The notes under the pieces are model-generated. The model did not search any database. It was not told the DNA's origin and saw only the letters and a list, made by a program, of their open reading frames with translations. This document shows, piece after piece, positions 36,546 through 48,697 of a DNA stretch of 64,000 nt. Origin of the DNA: Wurfbainia villosa. Its lineage: Eukaryota > Streptophyta > Magnoliopsida > Zingiberales > Zingiberaceae. Position numbers and translations under genes: made by a program. Position 1 is the stretch's first letter, and every line of letters starts with the position of its first letter. The stretch is taken from positions 42,528,658 through 42,592,657 of the forward strand of contig CM045990.1 in the NCBI GenBank assembly GCA_025175895.1, written 5' to 3'.

Positions 36546-37693
36546 TGCTGGTGCAGGGGCACCAGTTAATCGAACCATGGTTTTGATAATGGCAAAGATT
36601 CAAAGTTAATCTATTTTGTTGTCTCATATGCTATGCTAAGTGTGCAGGTACTGTATTAGACTTTGGCTAAGGTCAATGACACCAGGAGAATCTTCGGACG
36701 AGAAACCTCGATGGTCAACGACACCAGGAGAATCTCGGGACGAGAAACCTTGGTGGTTGGGTCACACTAGGAGAATCTCAGTAGGAGAAACCTCGGTGGT
36801 CGTGTGATGCCAAGAGAATCTCGGAAGAAGAAACCTCAGTGATCAAGTGACTGAAAGCTAAGCGACAGATCAGGAGGATCAAAGGTAAGCTCTGGGTGTG
36901 GAGCGGTGGTAAGGATGCGTCCTCGATAAGAGGGCAATCCTAGGAGTCAATTCGACCAAGGCTTTCGGAGGAATGTCGAAGTCGAGATCGGACGGTCAAA
37001 GGACTGTCACATTGCATGGAATGATGCATCTCTTGTGCTAACCTTGTGTTGTAGGTATCCGGTTAGATTCTCAAGTGTATCAGTCGACTAGAGGTCTTAG
37101 CAGTCGACTGGAGGCAGTAGACTGCTGATAGGATCAGTCGACTGATGTCGATGAATTAGCCCAATGCACAAGGTCAAAAAGATATCGATCGATATCGCCA
37201 CCTCATTATAAGATAAGCTGTCACCTCAAGATAAAATCCACGAGTTTTGGATTTAGATCTGGACATATTCCAAGGTGCTAATCTATAAAAGGAGGGGAGG
37301 ACTCAAACCCAAAATCAATCAATGAACTCCTAAGTGCGCCTGCTCTCTGACCGTGCATCCACTACAAGTTATTTTTTGGTATCTTGTTTATTTCTTAGTT
37401 ATTATTTGCAAAGAGGAGAGGTAAGTTTATTACCTCTGCCTCTACATCATTGTAATCGCTTGTTTCTTACCTCCAACGAGAAAGAGATATTTAGTGTTTT
37501 GCCCTTCGGAAGCGATCAAGGATCGCAGGGTCTTGGATTAGCAGCCGGTGGGCTGTGAACAAGTAAAAAATACTTGTGTCTTTTGGTTGTGCATTCTCTA
37601 CTTTCCATTGTGTACTTTGTTTTAATCGACGAAAAGAAAAGAGTTTTACGAACACTATTCACTCCCCTCTCTAGTGTTTTCATCGATCCAACA
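36546..37693 (+). mobile_element. Solo LTR of the D/SIRE-like family (D2)
   Basis: 1148 bp, TGCTGGTGCAGGGGCACC to GATCCAACA, with perfect duplications ATCTT (36541-36545 and 37694-37698). TATA box CTATAAAAGG at 37283-37292, two exact CAGTCGACTG (37101, 37135). It has extra copies of the AGGAGAATCTCGG.ACGAGAAACC module near 36680-36840, which explains its greater length. It arose by LTR-LTR recombination of a full element inserted in D. Confidence 0.92.
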
Positions 37694-37698
37694 ATCTT

Positions 37699-38742
37699 TT
37701 GAAAGATTCACTTAACTAACTAAAGGTTAAATTCAAATCTAACCTATGATTAATTAGTCGTCAAATCATTAAATTTAACTAAGTAAAATTGAAAAAATTA
37801 TCTCACAAAATACATAAGGTTAAAATGTCTTGAGACATATAAAATAGGTGAGATGTTAAGGACAATTAATATAAATGTTTTTAAAATCTATAAAAATATC
37901 TATCTTAATGATTGGTACATGTAGTTATATTTAATATATAGTCACATGATTGGTTGACCAATACTAGACTCCTAAACCCTCTAGACTTAGGCAAATTTCC
38001 TTGTAATATCCTAAAAAGTTTGGAAAGTTAAGGGGGAAACACTTATTTTAAAGGTTAAAATTTGGTAAAATAAAATAAAATTATATTTGAAAATTATTCT
38101 TGCAACTCCTTTAAAAAATTGATAAGTCTTCAACAGTATTTTGAAATCATACTTATGTTTATAAAATGAAACACATGAGCTTGAATATCTAGATTAAAGT
38201 TTATAGTATTTTCAAAAATTATTTTACCAAAGCTATCATACACTCTTTAACAAAAGTAAAGCAAGTTTAACATTGTTGGTGCAGAGGGAAAAGAAAAACT
38301 TAAATTAATCCTACACCTTTAAGTTACATCTAGGTTGCTATACGATCCTTAGGACTTAAATTAATAAGTCAGAGTTAATTTCAAAGTATAGTTGCTTTTG
38401 TAAAGGGACATGCTTGGATTTATATAATCATTAAATTTCTAATGATCTTTCAAAAATTATAAAAGTTTCTCTTCTTTTTATAAGTTTAACACATTAAACA
38501 TTAAAAATCCACCCCTCATTTTTTGATATATGGCAGAAGGGGGAGAAGAGGTTAAAGTTAAGGGAGAGGAAAGTTTTAGGAAAGTTTTTTTCAAAATTTG
38601 AAGTTAAGGGGGAGCAAAAGTTTTTTCAAAGCCCACCTAGGGTTAAGGGGGAGGTAACCTTGAGAGGGAAGATTTGAAAAAGAAAAATTATTTCATGCTT
38701 ACTACTTATTTTTCCTTAACTTTGAATCGATTTGTCATAGAT
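37699..38742 (+). other. D 3' internal region, non-coding
   Basis: AT-rich, no ORF; GTTAAGGGGGAG-like runs increase toward the PPT. Similar to D1 7570-8390 in reverse. Confidence 0.75.
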
Positions 38743-38757
38743 CAAAAAGGGGGAGAT
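38743..38757 (+). promoter_or_regulatory. Polypurine tract of D
   Basis: AAAAAGGGGGAGAT next to the LTR start TGTTGGTGCAG at 38758. Confidence 0.9.
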
Positions 38758-39126
38758 TGTTGGTGCAGGGGCACCAGATAATTGAACCTAGGTTTTGATA
38801 ATGGCAAAGGTTAAAAATTAAGTCATTCTTGTTATCTCACATGTTGTGTTGAGTGTGTAGGTAGTGTATTAAACTCTGCTAAGGTCAACAACACCAGGAC
38901 AATCTCGGGATGACAAACCTCAATGGTTAGGTGATACCAGGAGAACCTCAGGGAGTCAAGGAACCTCGGTGGTGACCGAAAGCTAAGCGACAGGTTAGGA
39001 GGACCAAAGGTAAGCTTTGGGTGTGGAGTGATGGTAGGGGCGTGTCCTCCATACGGGGACGGCCGTAGGTGGCGATCCGAATAGGGCTTTCGGAGGAAGG
39101 ACTAGGTCAAGGTCAGATGGTAAGGG
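38758..39126 (+). repeat. D 3' LTR, piece 1 of 4
   Basis: First 369 bp of the LTR, ending with the AAGGG target of C2 (39122-39126). Confidence 0.92.
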
Positions 39127-39151
39127 TGAAGGTTTTGCCTTTGGAACCGAA

Positions 39152-39163
39152 GCTCTGATACCA
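39152..39163 (-). promoter_or_regulatory. Primer-binding site of C2
   Basis: Minus sense TGGTATCAGAGC two bases from the LTR end; complementary to initiator tRNA-Met. Confidence 0.9.
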
Positions 39164-40019
39164 CTTGAAGGTAGGAAACTTCGCTTCCCACTTCAACTCA
39201 GTTGCTTGTTCATGGCAATCTCTTCTATGTCCCCGGATAAAAAAAATTTATCCTTGACAAGAGGGATTACCCAAGCAACTATGTCATCGTCGTGTTATTC
39301 GATTAGAGTAGTCACTTGAACAAACTTGTTGTTCAAGTAACCAACCTCTATTCTACGAATAGCCGCAAAATAGACGATGTACAGATCGCCGGCTTTTGTG
39401 TTTATGTTCGGGGTCCAAGTTATATTAGCCACAAAACAGAATATATCATGCATATATAATTGAAAAACAATTACAAACATGTTACATATGAAGATAGATA
39501 AGTGATACACCTCTCGATCTTCTATTGTATGACCTTCCTCCTTTTGGACGTCATGTGGGCGACGAACTACCAAAAGTTGAAGCTCTTAGATCACCAATCT
39601 TCCTTCCTTGCTTGCTCTAAACAAGAGGAAGTATAGAAACAAGACCCTTCTCCTTCCTTTAGCCAACCAACAAGCACCAAGCAAGATGCTTGCCGCCGGC
39701 CAACAAGGAAAAGGGATGAGAAGGATGGATGTCGGCCAAGAGCTCCAAGGGAGGACCCTAAGCCTTGTTTTCACTGGCCAAGGAGAGGAGAAGAGCTAGC
39801 TTTGGACGCCGGCCAAGGGAGGGGAGGGTTGTATGGGCGCCGGCCACCTTGAGGAAGAAGAGAAGAAAGGAAACTCTTTCCTTATTTGAGGCCGCCCAAG
39901 CACAAACCCTAACTCCAAGCCTCTTGCCATCCAACCCTAATCTCCCTTGCTTCTCATTCATTCTCCATGCCAACCCTTAAGCCCCTTTTTATAGAGTTAG
40001 GGATAAGCCTTGTTTTAAT

Positions 40020-40145
40020 CTCCACCATTGGTTCTAGGGATTTAATCTCAACCGTCGGATCTAGAGATTTAATCTCAACCATCGGATCTAGAGATTTAAT
40101 CTCTACCTTTGGATCTAGAGTTTTGTTTTCATCCATTGGATCTAG
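40020..40145. repeat. 26-bp minisatellite in C2 LTR
   Basis: About five units of the type TCGGATCTAGAGATTTAATC, corresponding to the seven-unit array in C1. Confidence 0.85.
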
Positions 40146-41046
40146 GCTTCATGAGGTATTAATAGGCTACAATAGGGACCATGAGGAGGAGTTGGATCTT
40201 GGCCACCCAATGGATCAAGCCCACATAAAGTCAGATCCATTAATGATAATCCAATCCACTAAAGGATTATCATTGATCTACCTCACCAACCCCCATAAGT
40301 TAATATAGGATCTATATATTATTTGTACAATTTTCTCTCCATGTTTAAAATCTCGAATGTCCGTCGATTAATTAATTTACTGACCATTAATTAATCAACA
40401 TCTAACTCCATGAGTAGTACCACTCAACCTTTTCATCATGCCGGACCAAGTCCACCTGTAGGGTTTACATGATGAACCTTATGAGCTTCTCAAGGGGATA
40501 TCATCATCCTAATATATAGGATACGATTTCCTCCTATAATCAATGGCACACCATATAAATAATATCATTTTCCAACTTACCGAGCCTATCGATTTAATCT
40601 ATAAATCTCGCCCATTGGTAAATCAAAGAAATGAATACTAAGTATATGTGCCCGTTATTATATCGGGATTAAGAGTATGTACAATATAATATTTGAGGTC
40701 CGATTCAATTATGTAGTCAGTAATAAATCGAATCACCTCTAAGTCGGTTCTGCTCAATACACACAAAGTGTACTAGTGTGATTCTATGCAAGACAAATCA
40801 ATACAAAATCACACTACAGTCATACCAATGGTTTGTCCAAAGTCATCTCAGTTGTGAGCCTATACTTATACTTTACAAGGAGTCGATAACATGATCTCCC
40901 GTGTGACACCACACATCATGTTATTTACAATGTAATGTATTAGACAATATGCATCACCATAAATATGCAAACAATGATCATGTGATTCTTATTTCAAAAT
41001 AAAGATGTTCATACAAAAGATAGACTTTTCAGTATACATCCCAACA

Positions 41047-41256
41047 AAGGGACTATCAAATTTACCATTAATGAACAACTTATATGCTAACCTTGTATTG
41101 CAAGTGAGTGATCAAGCTGGCAGTCCACTGGAGGTTAATGGTTGTCGACTGAACCTACCATCAATCGATTGTTGTAGGGCATTAGTTGACTGCTAGTCAA
41201 GCTGATCATTTTGAGGAGAGTCAAGATAAGATACATCAAAAGTGGGGTGATGTAGA
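41047..41256 (+). repeat. D 3' LTR, piece 2 of 4
   Basis: Resumes with the second AAGGG, then ACTATCAAATTTACCATTAA as in the D 5' LTR. Ends with GTAGA, the E2 target. Confidence 0.92.
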
Positions 41257-43440
41257 TGTTGGGTTTCCGGCACCGCGGCGTGTGTGTGTTCGATCACGTT
41301 TCGCAAACATGAACACAGCGGAAGCAATAAAAATAATAAATCTACATTTATTACAACACACACAATGCACGCATGCATATTACAACAAGTGTAGACATAA
41401 CCGTAAATTTAAATTTGCAATAAAAGGAAATTTATCTACGTTATACCTTTCATATGACGTGTAGCGGGAACGGCATCAACCGGAACGATCCTCGCTAGAA
41501 TCGTCTCTATCCGTATCCACGCCGAGTTCCTCGGGATGACTTCGCTAAGCCACGAGCTTCGTCTTCGTACGGGTTACTAGCCTCATGTTGAAGACGACGT
41601 GATCGAGAGATGATCACGATCCGAATCCAAATTCGGATCCTAATACGAGTTCTCAAAACTCGCTTCTCCGGAGAGGTATTCGTCAACCAATTGACGAATC
41701 CTTCATCCTCCACCTCAGAAGATTATCGGAGATCGAATCCCCGGTAAGTTAGCCGCTGTCGGAGCTCTAACCGTCGTCCAAACGACGCTCCGACGAGAGG
41801 AGAAGAAGCTGTCCAGAAAACTGGACAGCTTGGTGGAGGAGTAGGCGCCGGCCAAAACAAGGAAGCCAAGTGCTCACCTTTTCACCAAGGCCTAGGAAGA
41901 TCACTGGAGGGTCGCCGGAGGATCACCGGCTGAAGCTTGGACGCCGGCAAAGAGCTGGACGGCGGCTCAATGGTTGGGCGGCAATGGAGTTGATGCCAAC
42001 AAGAGGAAGAGGGGTTGGGCGCTGCTAGGGTTTTGGATTAGGGCTTAATTATCCATTAAGCCCTCTTTTATAGAGAACTAATTCTCTTAATGGTTATTGG
42101 ATCATAACCATTAGGCCCGTTAACCCGCTCCATTAAGATAAGTTAAAATAAACCAAACCATGATGGTTTATTTTAAGTTAAAATGAACCGAACCAACTTT
42201 TGGTTCATTCGTTTAAAATAAACCAAACCCTTTGGTTTATTCTCCTCCATTGGATTAGAACCAAACCATTTTGGTTCATCCATTTTGTCTTCATAAGACA
42301 CGGCCAATCCACGCTTCCATTGCGACTGAAACGATTTCATGCTCGCTTTATGTTTGGTCCAACCAAACCTAGTTTCTCTCGGTCTGAGAATCCCATTCTC
42401 AAGCTCGTTTTAAATCCTTTGGATTACGCTCGTTGTGCGTGTGACCAAATAGGTTCTCGGTTTATGACCAAATAGAACGATCATGAGTGGCACCTAGTAG
42501 TACATCATGATCCCCAATTAACCGAAAAGATCAATGGTTGATCCAGAACTATTTTCTGAAACCCTTCAGTAACTCGAATGAATCGTGCCCCATTCCCTTC
42601 ACTCATCTTATACCCACTTGGTTCAGGACATGGTCTATTGTGTCAGTCCCCACTAGGCTGACTACGTCACACCTAGCCCAAGTATCATTTCCTCGTCCTA
42701 CGGATTCTAGTTACTCCACATGTATCGAAGAGTACCTTACTCTAAACATGTAATGCTTTGGACAAAGACTTTAGTAACAATCCGACGAGAGGCCATGGGT
42801 ATACATCTCCTCGCAAGGAGTGATGAATTCTTTATAGGCTATTCAAACACCTTCGATCATTTCGACTTATACCCAATCATCCCAGGTCCACATCTCCTTA
42901 GAGATGTTTGCTTAAGATGTCAAAGCATAAGCCTCCATGATCAAGATGACTTGAATACCACAAGTCAAAGGAACATCGCACTTAAGCTACAGTAAGAACT
43001 TCATTGACATATCTATATATGTAGAGAACCATATGAAGTCTTACGGCTGGTCACTCCAATGAACTAGTTACCATAACTAGCATCCACGATTAACTCCGGA
43101 CATCACAATGTCTCCAGCCAGTGAGAATCAGCTGCTTGGATACACCAAGGAGTATACCTCGTGCTAGTCTCGACAGAATTGATGGTGTCCAAATCCATTA
43201 ATTCATCGACTAGGGATAATTTTGATACATCACAATTACACATGTAGAGATACTCACTAGTTGTGATCCAATCACAAATTCTCTCATGCTATGAATCGCA
43301 TCGTGGACATTCGGTAAATGAGTTTAAGATCCAATCAAATACATGAAACATGTATACTCAAATAGTGAATCTTCATTTATCATATAAATGGTTCATACAT
43401 AAGGCGATTGCCTTAGGACATCTCTCATATATTACTAACA
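41257..43440 (-). mobile_element. Solo LTR of the E family (E2)
   Basis: 2184 bp, TGTTGGGTTTCC to TTACTAACA, with perfect duplications GTAGA (41252-41256 and 43441-43445). No internal sequence. Close to the E1 LTRs over most of its length, but its leader module (about 41840-42030) is quite different. Confidence 0.93.
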
Positions 43441-43520
43441 GTAGAGGTTTGACTCAGATCTGGATCTCAACGAGATAGGGTTCAAATGGCTATAAAAGGA
43501 GAAGCATTTCACAACTTTCT
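43441..43520 (+). repeat. D 3' LTR, piece 3 of 4
   Basis: Carries the LTR TATA box CTATAAAAGG (43490-43499). Ends with TTTCT, the G target. Confidence 0.92.
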
Positions 43521-45112
43521 TGTTGGTGCAATCGGCCCAGGTCACGATTGACCAGACTCGAGTAGTGTTTTGATGTTTGACAAAGGAGTTGATCATTGTT
43601 TGACAATGGATTGACTAGATGGTTGACTTGGGGTTGACCATAATGGAGAAGTCCAAGTGGGACACTTGGCAATGGAAAGTCCATGTCTTGTGTACTTGGC
43701 ATGGAAAGTCCAAGCTTGAGTCTTGGCAATTGGAAAGTCCAACATGTGTTGGCAAGGGAAAGTCCAAGCTTGAGTCTTGGCAATTGGAAAGTCCAAGCAT
43801 GGGTCTTGGCAAGGGAAAGTCCAAGATTGAGTCTTGGCAAATGGAAAGTCCAACATGGGTTGGCAAAGGAAAGTTCAAGCTTGAGTCTTGGAAAATGGAA
43901 AGTCCAACATGGGTTGGCAAGGGAAGTCCAAGGATTGATATTGGCGGCGTAAAGTCTAAGGCTGGAGTCTTGGCCGCATAAGTCCAACGGTTGGCTGCGC
44001 AAAATCCAAGTGGTAGTCTTGGCAGCATAAGACCAATGGTTTGGCAGCGTAAAGTCCAAGCGTGTGTCTTGGCAGTGTAAGCCCAAATGTTCCTTGGCAG
44101 TATAGACCATGTTAGCATGACAATAGCCGATGGAACCACCTAAAAGCTAACGTATGGATGAACAAGTCATGGATGACTTGGAGGGATCTGATAGGCATGA
44201 GGCTGATGGAGGTGGCTAGAAAGCTTAGGTCTAAGCTAAGGGTGGTCTAGCAAGTATGAGGGCATCATATTTGGGATTAAACCTCATGGCAGTCAAGTGT
44301 TTTGATAGCGGTGTTCGTTTGCGATCGCGCGTGACCTTGGTAGTCGATCGCCAAGTGGCGGTCGTGATGTCTTGATCGGCCGGTATCGCGTGGAGGCGAT
44401 CGACTTATGGTCAAGGACACGGGCACAGAATATCTCCAAGTCAACTACTAGGGTTTGGCAGTCAAGTGAAAGCATGATCAGTCAACTTATGGGTATGATC
44501 AGTCGAATGATGGTCTATCCATTGGAACTTATCCAACGTGGATCGAGTCGTTGTCTCATAACGACTATAGGAGTAGTCGACTGATGATCGTGATCAGTCA
44601 ATTGCTAGGCGGAATCCAGCCCGAGTTACAGCTTTAAAGGGAGCTCATGGAGGAGGATTTTGGCAGTGATTTCTTAAGTGATTTGCTGGTGCAAATCAGG
44701 GTCTTCAAGTGTGGTTCAAGCAATCAAATAAGCAAGCATCCAAAGCAATAGTTATAAAGTTTTCTTTACACTATTTGTGTATTTCATCTATAATTGCTTG
44801 TATTTCCTTGTATTACTTGTGTAATCATTGTACGAGGTTTCTCCGCCTTCGACTTGTCATCAAGAAGGAGTTATTAGTGGTGTTTGCATCGCTAGGACTC
44901 GTTTGAGCTCAACTTGTGGAGTAGGAACCCTAAGGTTCTGAACCACGTTATATTGTTGTGTTCGTGTGATTGTGTTGTTTGTCTTTATTCTAGTTTGTGC
45001 TTTTATTTTCTGCTGTGCACTAATCATTTTATAGAGACAAGCACGATCGAATTACGCCAAGCAAACGAACACACCATTCACCCCACCTCTAGCCCTCACC
45101 GACGTCCCTACA
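43521..45112 (+). repeat. 5' LTR of G
   Basis: 1592 bp, TGTTGGTGCAATCGGCCC to ACGTCCCTACA. It includes the minisatellite and decayed palindromes. No clean TATA box is seen; CTTTAAAGGGAGCTC (about 44630) is the best candidate. Confidence 0.9.
43671..44106. repeat. 25-29 bp minisatellite in the G 5' LTR
   Basis: About 15 units of AAAGTCCAAGCTTGAGTC / TTGGCAAxGG type, alternating longer (28-29) and shorter (25) units, diverging toward the right. It yields repeat-encoded ORFs in several frames, none believable. Confidence 0.92.
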
Positions 45113-45113
45113 A

Positions 45114-45126
45114 TTGGTATCAGAGC
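45114..45126 (+). promoter_or_regulatory. Primer-binding site of G (tRNA-iMet)
   Basis: TTGGTATCAGAGC one base after the LTR end. Confidence 0.93.
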
Positions 45127-45299
45127 TCGGTGGCTCTAAAAAGAAGAAGATGCTTCAATACCCTACAATATCAAAGCTAGGAGCTTTTCTACGGATTAAC
45201 AACCTGGAGCAAAGCGCTAGAAGATGGAGTTGCCCAATGACGGATTGGGATGGGACATCAACACACCAATCCCATACGCGTTCTATGGACAAGAAGCCT

Positions 45300-46069
45300 T
45301 TAATCAATGAAAGACGAGGATTAAAGAATTCATAATGATGAAGGACTTCGAAGATTGGTCTCCCTTGATGGGAGGATTCGTATATCCAAGAAGTTCGAAG
45401 GGAGGATTCCTCAAGATAAAGAAATGGATCGAGGAACAACTCTAAAATTTCGAGAGAAATAAGAAGGTAATAAAATTCTTAGGTGATTTAATCCCTAATG
45501 ATGTTTTGTGTAGATTAGGTGAATATAAGGATGCAAAGGAGTTTTGGAGCGAATTGACAAAGATCCATGAAGGACCATCACTGGCCTCAAGTGAAGAACA
45601 ATCTCAAGAAGCCAAAGAATTCTCATCGGCTAAAGAGCTTGAGGAATCGAAGGTTAAGAGGTGCTCAACATCTGATGGAGAAGATGTAGAAGAGGTTGAA
45701 GAAGCCTCCACCTCTAGGATTGAGGAGGAGGAGAGTTCATCCTCAATGCCAGAGCAAAATCAAGAGGAGCCATCAACCTCCGGGAGAAGTGATGAATAAG
45801 CTCAAGAGGCTTCCGCCACCGACTTAGGTAACTCAAGAACATTAATAAATAATAAAAATCATATTATGTATTTTGAGTGTAGGGAATATGGACACTATAA
45901 GAGCAAGTGCCCTGAGAAGGTCAAGAAGGTTCAACCGACACCAAAGGTCAAGGATGTTGGTGCCCCAACGCATAAGAGCAAGGAGCATATAATTTGCTTC
46001 GAGTGCAAACAAAAGGGGAATTATAGGAGTCAATGCCCTAGGGGGAGGAAGAAGGAGCATCAAATATAG
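45300..46069 (+). pseudogene. Gag-like protein of G, N-terminal and nucleocapsid part
   Basis: Plus-strand blocks: MMKDFEDWSPLMGGFVYP, a stop at about 45442, then KKVIKFLGDLIPNDVLCRLG, EYKDAKEFWSELTKIHEGPS and a Ser/Glu-rich tract to 45799 (stop). Two zinc knuckles follow (45866-46069): FECREYGHYKSKC and CFECKQKGNYRSQC. Each lacks one ligand (tyrosine for cysteine in the first, asparagine for histidine in the second), so both are probably weak or lost. This is a copia-type gag that packages RNA; the copy is broken by at least three stops. Confidence 0.8.
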
Positions 46070-46886
46070 GGGGAGCTAAGGCAAACCCTAAGGTAACCTT
46101 TAAGTATGCTTCCTCTTCAATTAATAGTCAAAAGTATGCTAGGAACAATTTTAATGCTATTGCTATTACTCATGAACAAAAGCATGCTAGAAATAATAGA
46201 TTTTATTGCTTAGAGGCTAAACATGTTAATCTTAGAAAAAGGAGAAATTTGGAACTAATATCCCTAAAACAATCCAACCTAGGGAAACTATTAGGAAAGT
46301 AGAAAACAATTTAGGCATTAACCCTAAGAAGGGTAGGCATATGCCTAGAAGAAATGGTAATGCCCAAAGACTAAATGAAAACTCAAAATTTGGGCAATTA
46401 GAATTGGAAAATCAAGTTTTGAGGTCAAAACTTGAAAAATTAGAAAAGACCCTTAAGAAAATGCAAAATCACATGCAAGGGTCAAATAGTTAAAATCTAC
46501 GGACTATGAGGCAAGGTCTACCCAAGGGCAAGAAAAGTTTGGGTCACAAACCTAAGCCCAAGGAGACCTATCATAGTGTTCCATTTGATTATGGAACCAC
46601 TCATAGGTCTAAGAAGACCAAGGTTACTAGGGAAGTCATCCCTAAGGGTAACCAAGGTAGGTGCCTAGTGGCCAAGGTTTCCATGAAACTTAGGGAGGCC
46701 ATTAAGAAGGTTACAGGAGGAGTTACCCCTAGAGTTAACCTAGGTAAGACCCAAATGACCAAGGCTTCAAAGCCTAGAAGGGTCATTAGGAGGGTATCTA
46801 GGGAAGTTATCCCTAGTGAATACCTAATTAACCCAAGGAGCTCTAATAGATTTTGGGTTCCTAGGAGCGTGATCGACTCACGCTAG
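46070..46886 (+). pseudogene. Gag-like protein of G, basic C-terminal part
   Basis: Contains a coiled-coil-like block (LELENQVLRSKLEKLEKTLK, about 46400-46480) and then 126 codons (46506-46886) rich in Lys/Arg and ending SSNRFWVPRSVIDSR. The WVP(R/K) ending parallels the YWLPKDQIH ending of the D gag. No protease follows. Confidence 0.7.
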
Positions 46887-48682
46887 ATGGGTTAAGTTGT
46901 GTCAACCTTGAATGGATGGGTAGTTAACCTAACCATAGCAAAGTTGACACTTTAGGTCATTTTCAAGGTTATGGGTAGCTTGGAAATAAGTTTGAATTTC
47001 AATCCTAAAATATCTTAGGATATTCCAATACTATTTAAGAAGTTTGATAAATTTATCAACTTGGCACAAACTAGGTTTAGAGGTCATGGTGTGTCATTTT
47101 GGGTTTTTGCACACTTGGGAGATAGGTGATAATATAGCAAAATGGAATTAATCCTAACAAATAGAAACTAATATTAAAATTTAGGTATTCTTATGCCTTA
47201 TATTTTATTTGGCATGCTTTGATTGTCATATACCATGTCATGATATCATATTTCATCTTTATTATATGAAATGTCATGATCATGCTTAGGGTTTATCTTT
47301 TATGTCATGTGTATTTAGATTTAATCATATGCCATGACATCATGATTTTTAGCACATGCTTATTTATACTATCATTTATGCCATAATCATCATTCATGTA
47401 TTTAGAATTAATAAAAATTGATTTAAGGACAATTGGCATGACTTGAAGTCCCATGTATAAGGGAATCAAGTAGTGTTGCCTTAAAAAAATACATGAGACC
47501 TTAGATTAGGATGAACAAAACTCACATCTCACATCAAATTTACATGTGTATGTTTTCAAACACCCTAAACACATGTGAGATGCTAGGAAATGAGTTAATT
47601 TTAAGGTGTATAGTTCTTGCATCTAGATGAACTCAAACTCATCTTCTATCATGAATGAATCATGAGGAAAGCTTATGTACAAGTCATGTGCATTAAGCCC
47701 ATAGACCATGGTTCAATATAAGGTTTTAAAATCATTTTGAAAAATGTTGGTGCAGTCTATCTTTTGATAGAAGTCACCATTCAAGGAGTTGATACAAAGT
47801 AGGGTCAAAACTTTGAACTTTTCAATGTTTTTGAACTTTGTATCAATCTCAATATTTTATGGGTATTTTATTTTTCCAATATTTTCACCCATAATTATTT
47901 ATATAAGTATTATACATATGAATTTTCGTGATTTTTTGTATTATGTATAATTACTTATGATTTTTTGAAAATTGATTTTTGAAATTGAATTTCTGTATTT
48001 GCAGAAATCAGTCGACTGTCGCTTTTGGTAGTCGACTGAAGTCAAGGTCAGTCGACTGATGGGTGACAGAGTCGACTGACAATGTTGATTTCGGGTAAAC
48101 AAGGATGTTTAGCCCATGTTTCAACTATGTTAGGCTACCCTAACTGCTCCTAACCTTAGGATATGCTTTGGAAAGCATTGGAAATGGTGAAAATCCATTG
48201 GATATGGATTAGGAGAGTTGTTTAGGTGTGTATCAAGTTTAAGGTGTGTGAAAGTTCAAGGTTGAACTTTTAACCTTAATTTTGATAGTTTAGTATTTCT
48301 ATAGGCTTAGGGACTCTCCAAGGACATTGTTGGTGCAATGGTCAAGGGGGAGCAAGCCTTTAGGAGGAGGTTATCCATCATAGGATGATGGATGTATTCT
48401 TCCTCATGAGGGGGAGAATTTAAATTTTTAGAGAAGTGAGGATTGCCTCTCTTTAGTGATATGGGACTTATCACTAGGAAGAGTGAAGACATCCTAGATA
48501 TTTTTGGACCAAGGGGGAAATTGTAAGATCTCATTGGGATATGAGACATTGACACCCTTGGAGAGAGCCTTTTTAATGTATGTAAAAAATGAAGAGAATT
48601 TGGGAATTTCCAATTTGGAAAATTGGAAGGATTGGATTGAGTTAGTGTTCTAACTCAAAGATGTTTGGTTTTTGTCAAACAT
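46887..48682 (+). other. G 3' internal region, non-coding
   Basis: AT-rich with ATGTCATGA-like repeats (47210-47400). Two exact and two near-exact CAGTCGACTG palindromes lie at 48009-48078. No ORF of note. Confidence 0.75.
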
Positions 48683-48697
48683 CAAAAAGGGGGAGAT
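48683..48697 (+). promoter_or_regulatory. Polypurine tract of G
   Basis: AAAAAGGGGGAGAT against LTR start TGTTGGTACAATCGG. Confidence 0.9.

Larger units (their letters stand above)
39127..41046 (-). mobile_element. C2: near-solo LTR retaining its PBS
   Basis: Flanked by perfect AAGGG (39122-39126 and 41047-41051). The LTR proper is 39166-41046 (TGAAGG... to CCAACA on plus). Left of it are 39 bp of residual internal DNA beginning TGAAGG and including a tRNA-iMet PBS in minus sense. So the element lost almost all its interior and one LTR, apparently by joining at the TGAAGG shared by the LTR start and the internal side. It has a TATA-like box (minus, about 39984-39993), GCCGGCCA leader motifs and a 26-bp minisatellite. 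Small ORFs here are leader artefacts. Confidence 0.88.

Noticed and set aside
37699..38742. Possible pol remnant downstream of D gag
   Set aside because: No RT, RNase H, protease or integrase motif found in any frame I read; purine-rich non-coding DNA.
43671..44106. CRISPR-like spaced repeat
   Set aside because: No unique spacers; units are contiguous, imperfect, in a plant LTR, with no cas genes.
43490..44139. Overlapping ORFs on both strands with repeated Ser/Leu/Trp-rich peptides
   Set aside because: They translate the LTR minisatellite in several frames; no start context or family, and stops fall at array edges.
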